Assembly: GCF_963678635.1 (NCBI RefSeq)
Contig: NC_087070.1
Coordinates: forward strand, 38,268,600 to 38,332,599
From: Symsagittifera roscoffensis
Lineage: Eukaryota > Xenacoelomorpha > Acoela > Convolutidae
Direction of reading: 5' to 3'
Length of the DNA: 64,000 bases
Of the stretch, positions 61,638 to 64,000 are shown one piece after another; positions within the stretch are counted from its first letter, which is position 1; each line of letters begins with the position of its first letter. The notes beneath the pieces are model-generated. The model saw nothing but the letters and a program-made list of their open reading frames with translations. It was not told the origin of the DNA and did no database searches. A program made the position numbers and the translations under genes.

Positions 61638-63460
61638 GTGGCCAATGTCGAACAACCAGATCCAGACGAAGAAGAGGACTGTAACTTCATAGACTCAGAC
61701 AGCGAAGAGAACTACTCAGTCCTAAAAGTTTCGGTAGCATCACTACAAACGGAAACAGTCAAGAATCTAGAAGTAATCAACTCTGCAACGGGGAAAACTA
61801 AGTGTCTAAGAACAACGCTAAAATCAAGAGGCTCTTTATTTAGCGCCACCGTCGACACTGGAAGCCCAGCATCATTTGTAAACAAACGTACAGCTGAAAC
61901 TCTATTACAGAAAGAGCCCAACGCAAAGATCATATCACTAGATAAGAATCCGTTATCCACAACGTACGTAGATTACAACCACAAATCGATAAAACTCTTC
62001 TAAATACTAGAAAATGACGTTTACTCAAATGAATGGAGACTACAAGGAGCGAAATTCTTAATTTCCGAGAGTAGAACCAGATGTTTATTGGACTTAGACA
62101 TCCAACCAGACCTGGGAATAGTAACAACTCAACTAAAACCACCCAAAAATTCAATAAATGCAATTTCAGAAGAGCAAGAAAATGAATCAGTCGAATCGAC
62201 CTTTTGGAGGAACAAATTCACTAAGAAATACAATGACGTATTCCATAGATTGGGACGCTCAAAGAACCACAAGGTATTCACGTCATTTAAATCACCATTG
62301 ATCCCAATTCAGGAAAAAGGCAGAAGAGTGCCAATCCATATTCAAACCAAAGTGGGAGCGGAAATTAAGAAACTCATAAAAGAAGGCCACATAAATGCAC
62401 AAGTGATCACTTTGTAGCTCCAGTAGTCATAACAGCAAAAAAGGACGGCACGGTGAAACTAGCAATGGACGCAAAACCAATGAACTCACAGATCTTCAAA
62501 AATAAATTTCAGATGCCAAATTTATTAGAACTAGTCTACTCAGCAGCCGAAATAATTACAACCAAGACAGAGGGCGCAGTCTGGTTTACGTCATTAGATC
62601 TAAAATACGCATTCAGTCAACTCCCATTAGACAAATCCGTGAGCAAACACTGCAACTTCAGCATCGTATGCGGGGAATTTACTGGAACGTTCAGATTCAA
62701 AACCGGATTTTATGGACTAACAGACATGCCAAAGGAATTCCAGAAGGCAATGGACAACACAATCCAAGGATTTCAAGGAGTCTTCTGTTTCTTAGATGAC
62801 ATACTAATAGTATCAAAAGGTTCAGTCACAGAACACAATGAAATAGTTGACAAAGTCCTGCCAAGGTTAGACAAAAAAGGATTTGGGTTAAAACTCAGCA
62901 AATGCGAATTTTCAAAAACAAAATTAATCTGGCTGGGATTCGAGATAGATGAGACAGGAGTGAGACCAAAACACTCGAAGATAGAAGCAGTAATGGCATT
63001 ACAACCACCAAAATCTCTGAAACAACTGAGATCATTCCTGGGTATTTTAAATCACATGTCCAGATTCATACCCAATCTCCAACAACACACCGAACCATTA
63101 CGCCCATAATTGAAAGCGGATATCAAAGAAAAATTCATTTACTGACGAGCTCGAACTACTAGCGGTGGTATGGTCATGTGAATTCTTCAGAAACTATTTA
63201 TTGGGAAACCAATTCCAAATATTAACCGACCACAAGGCCATAGTACAGCATTAACAGAAAACCGGGGCATTAAAACATATCAATCCAGACTGACAAGATG
63301 GGCAGACAGAATGCTACCATTCGAACATACAATTTCTCACATCGCAGGAGCTAAAATAGGAATGGCAGATTAATTATCAAGAAGCCCTAAATTTGAGGAA
63401 CCACCTACATCAAAATACGACGAACAATTTGTAGTCAAAGCCATCGAAAACTTTGATGAG
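61638..63460 (+). pseudogene. pol (protease, RT, RNase H remnants) of the second element, broken
   Basis: The protease has D-T-G (61854-61862) in V-D-T-G-S-P-A-S-F. A TAA at 62001-62003 interrupts it in frame. A one-base frameshift lies just before the RT core (near 62390-62405). RT is otherwise well preserved, with S-L-D-L-K-Y-A-F and F-L-D-D (62789-62800) instead of Y-L-D-D, and ends at a TAA (63107-63109). About 100 residues, including the first RNase H aspartate motif, are deleted near 63110-63150. Remnants with L-L-A-V-V-W and T-D-H-K-A follow, then a stop at 63252-63254, a frame change, and a TAA at 63371-63373 in the usual A-D-x-L-S-R position. Integrase is not reached before the window ends. 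Confidence 0.85.
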
Positions 63461-63708
63461 GCATGTAGGGTGATTAACACTCCAGCGCCGACAAAAAAAA
63501 TTGAAAAAATTCAATTAGTCAAGGCCCACCTAGAGGAAAACAGGATAATTCCAAAGAAATTTACACTAATTGGGAGGGAGAACGTAGGAGAACACCCAAT
63601 TTCCGAAGCACCGCAAGGGGGCGTCGATATCTCGTACAAAGAATTTATCAAAGCAGATCCTCGATGCAGAACCGCAAAAAGTAACAAAACATCCGATTCG
63701 GAAGGAGC

Positions 63709-64000
63709 AAGTATCAACCAATCAGAATCAGATATGCAAATGTTCACACACCCGCAAGAGGGCGCATCGTCATGCGGAACTGACACTATCCAATCAGATC
63801 AATATATGCAAATTCACATCCCTCAAGTACAGATCAGAAATTTATGCGGCAAAAACAATAACCAATCAAAACAAGATATGCAAATGCACAACTCACCGCG
63901 AGAGGGCGGAAAGCCATGCGGTGAAAATTGTAACCAATCAGATTCGTCAAATTTTAATTTATTCTAAACTACGCCATATCTAACCAATTCACCACGAGAG
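63709..64000 (+). repeat. Coding minisatellite (about 72-76-bp units) in pol of the second element
   Basis: At least three and a half units beginning near 63715, 63788, 63860 and 63932, each with CCAATCA, GATATGCAAAT(G) and a C/A-rich ACCGCGAGAGGGCGG-like block, within a 165-codon open frame (63470-63967). The translated unit contains Q-S-x-x-D-M-Q-M and a Cys-Gly. It lies after the RNase H remnant, where integrase would be approached. Confidence 0.6.

Overview
The window is nuclear DNA from an animal, most likely an invertebrate; I cannot name the species. It is AT-rich. On the minus strand it carries a class A G-protein-coupled receptor (GPCR) split by canonical GT-AG introns, two of them 15 and 20 kb long. 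Almost everything else is mobile or repetitive DNA: LTR retroelements, a Tc1/mariner-like MITE, foldback elements, minisatellites and homopolymer tracts.

1-19,855: one complete, very large LTR retroelement on the minus strand (937-19,851, 18.9 kb). It has 410-bp LTRs (405/410 identical), TG..CA ends, a CTAA target duplication, a tRNA-like primer binding site and AATAAA in each LTR. In its own 5'->3' order it encodes a basic 155-aa protein (ORF1), a 489-aa protein (ORF2), Gag-protease (1007 aa), Pol (RT, RNase H and integrase with a GPY/F motif), two tiny membrane proteins (76 and 62 aa), a 377-codon open frame with no ATG, an 872-aa envelope-like glycoprotein, a 602-aa unknown protein, and several very short frames running into the 3' LTR. 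ORF2, Gag-Pro and Pol share ONE reading frame interrupted only by a TAA and a TAG. The TAG parallels the stop-codon readthrough of some retroviruses. Several downstream frames are joined by ATGA stop/start overlaps. This is the most unusual content of the window: a retrovirus-like Ty3/gypsy (Metaviridae-type) element with a complex accessory gene set.

19,856-20,993: a Tc1/mariner-like MITE with long inverted arms, then receptor 3' flank. 20,994-58,789: the GPCR gene, of which four coding exons are visible (TM2-TM3, TM4, TM5, TM6-TM7 plus tail). The first exon or exons, with the N-terminus and TM1, are not seen. Its introns hold a dispersed ~500-bp repeat family with GTTCCGACT/AGTCGGAAC ends (at least nine recognisable copies, both orientations), a 1.3-kb inverted minisatellite, several palindromic MITEs, a recent 4-kb tandem duplication and simple repeats. 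C-rich (transcript-sense) tracts follow each of the three visible 5' splice sites.

58,790-60,087: no recognisable gene. 60,088-64,000: the 5' part of a second, plus-strand Ty3/gypsy retroelement (LTR, primer site, gag, protease, RT, RNase H remnants). It is broken by frameshifts, nonsense codons and a deletion, and its 3' end lies outside the window.
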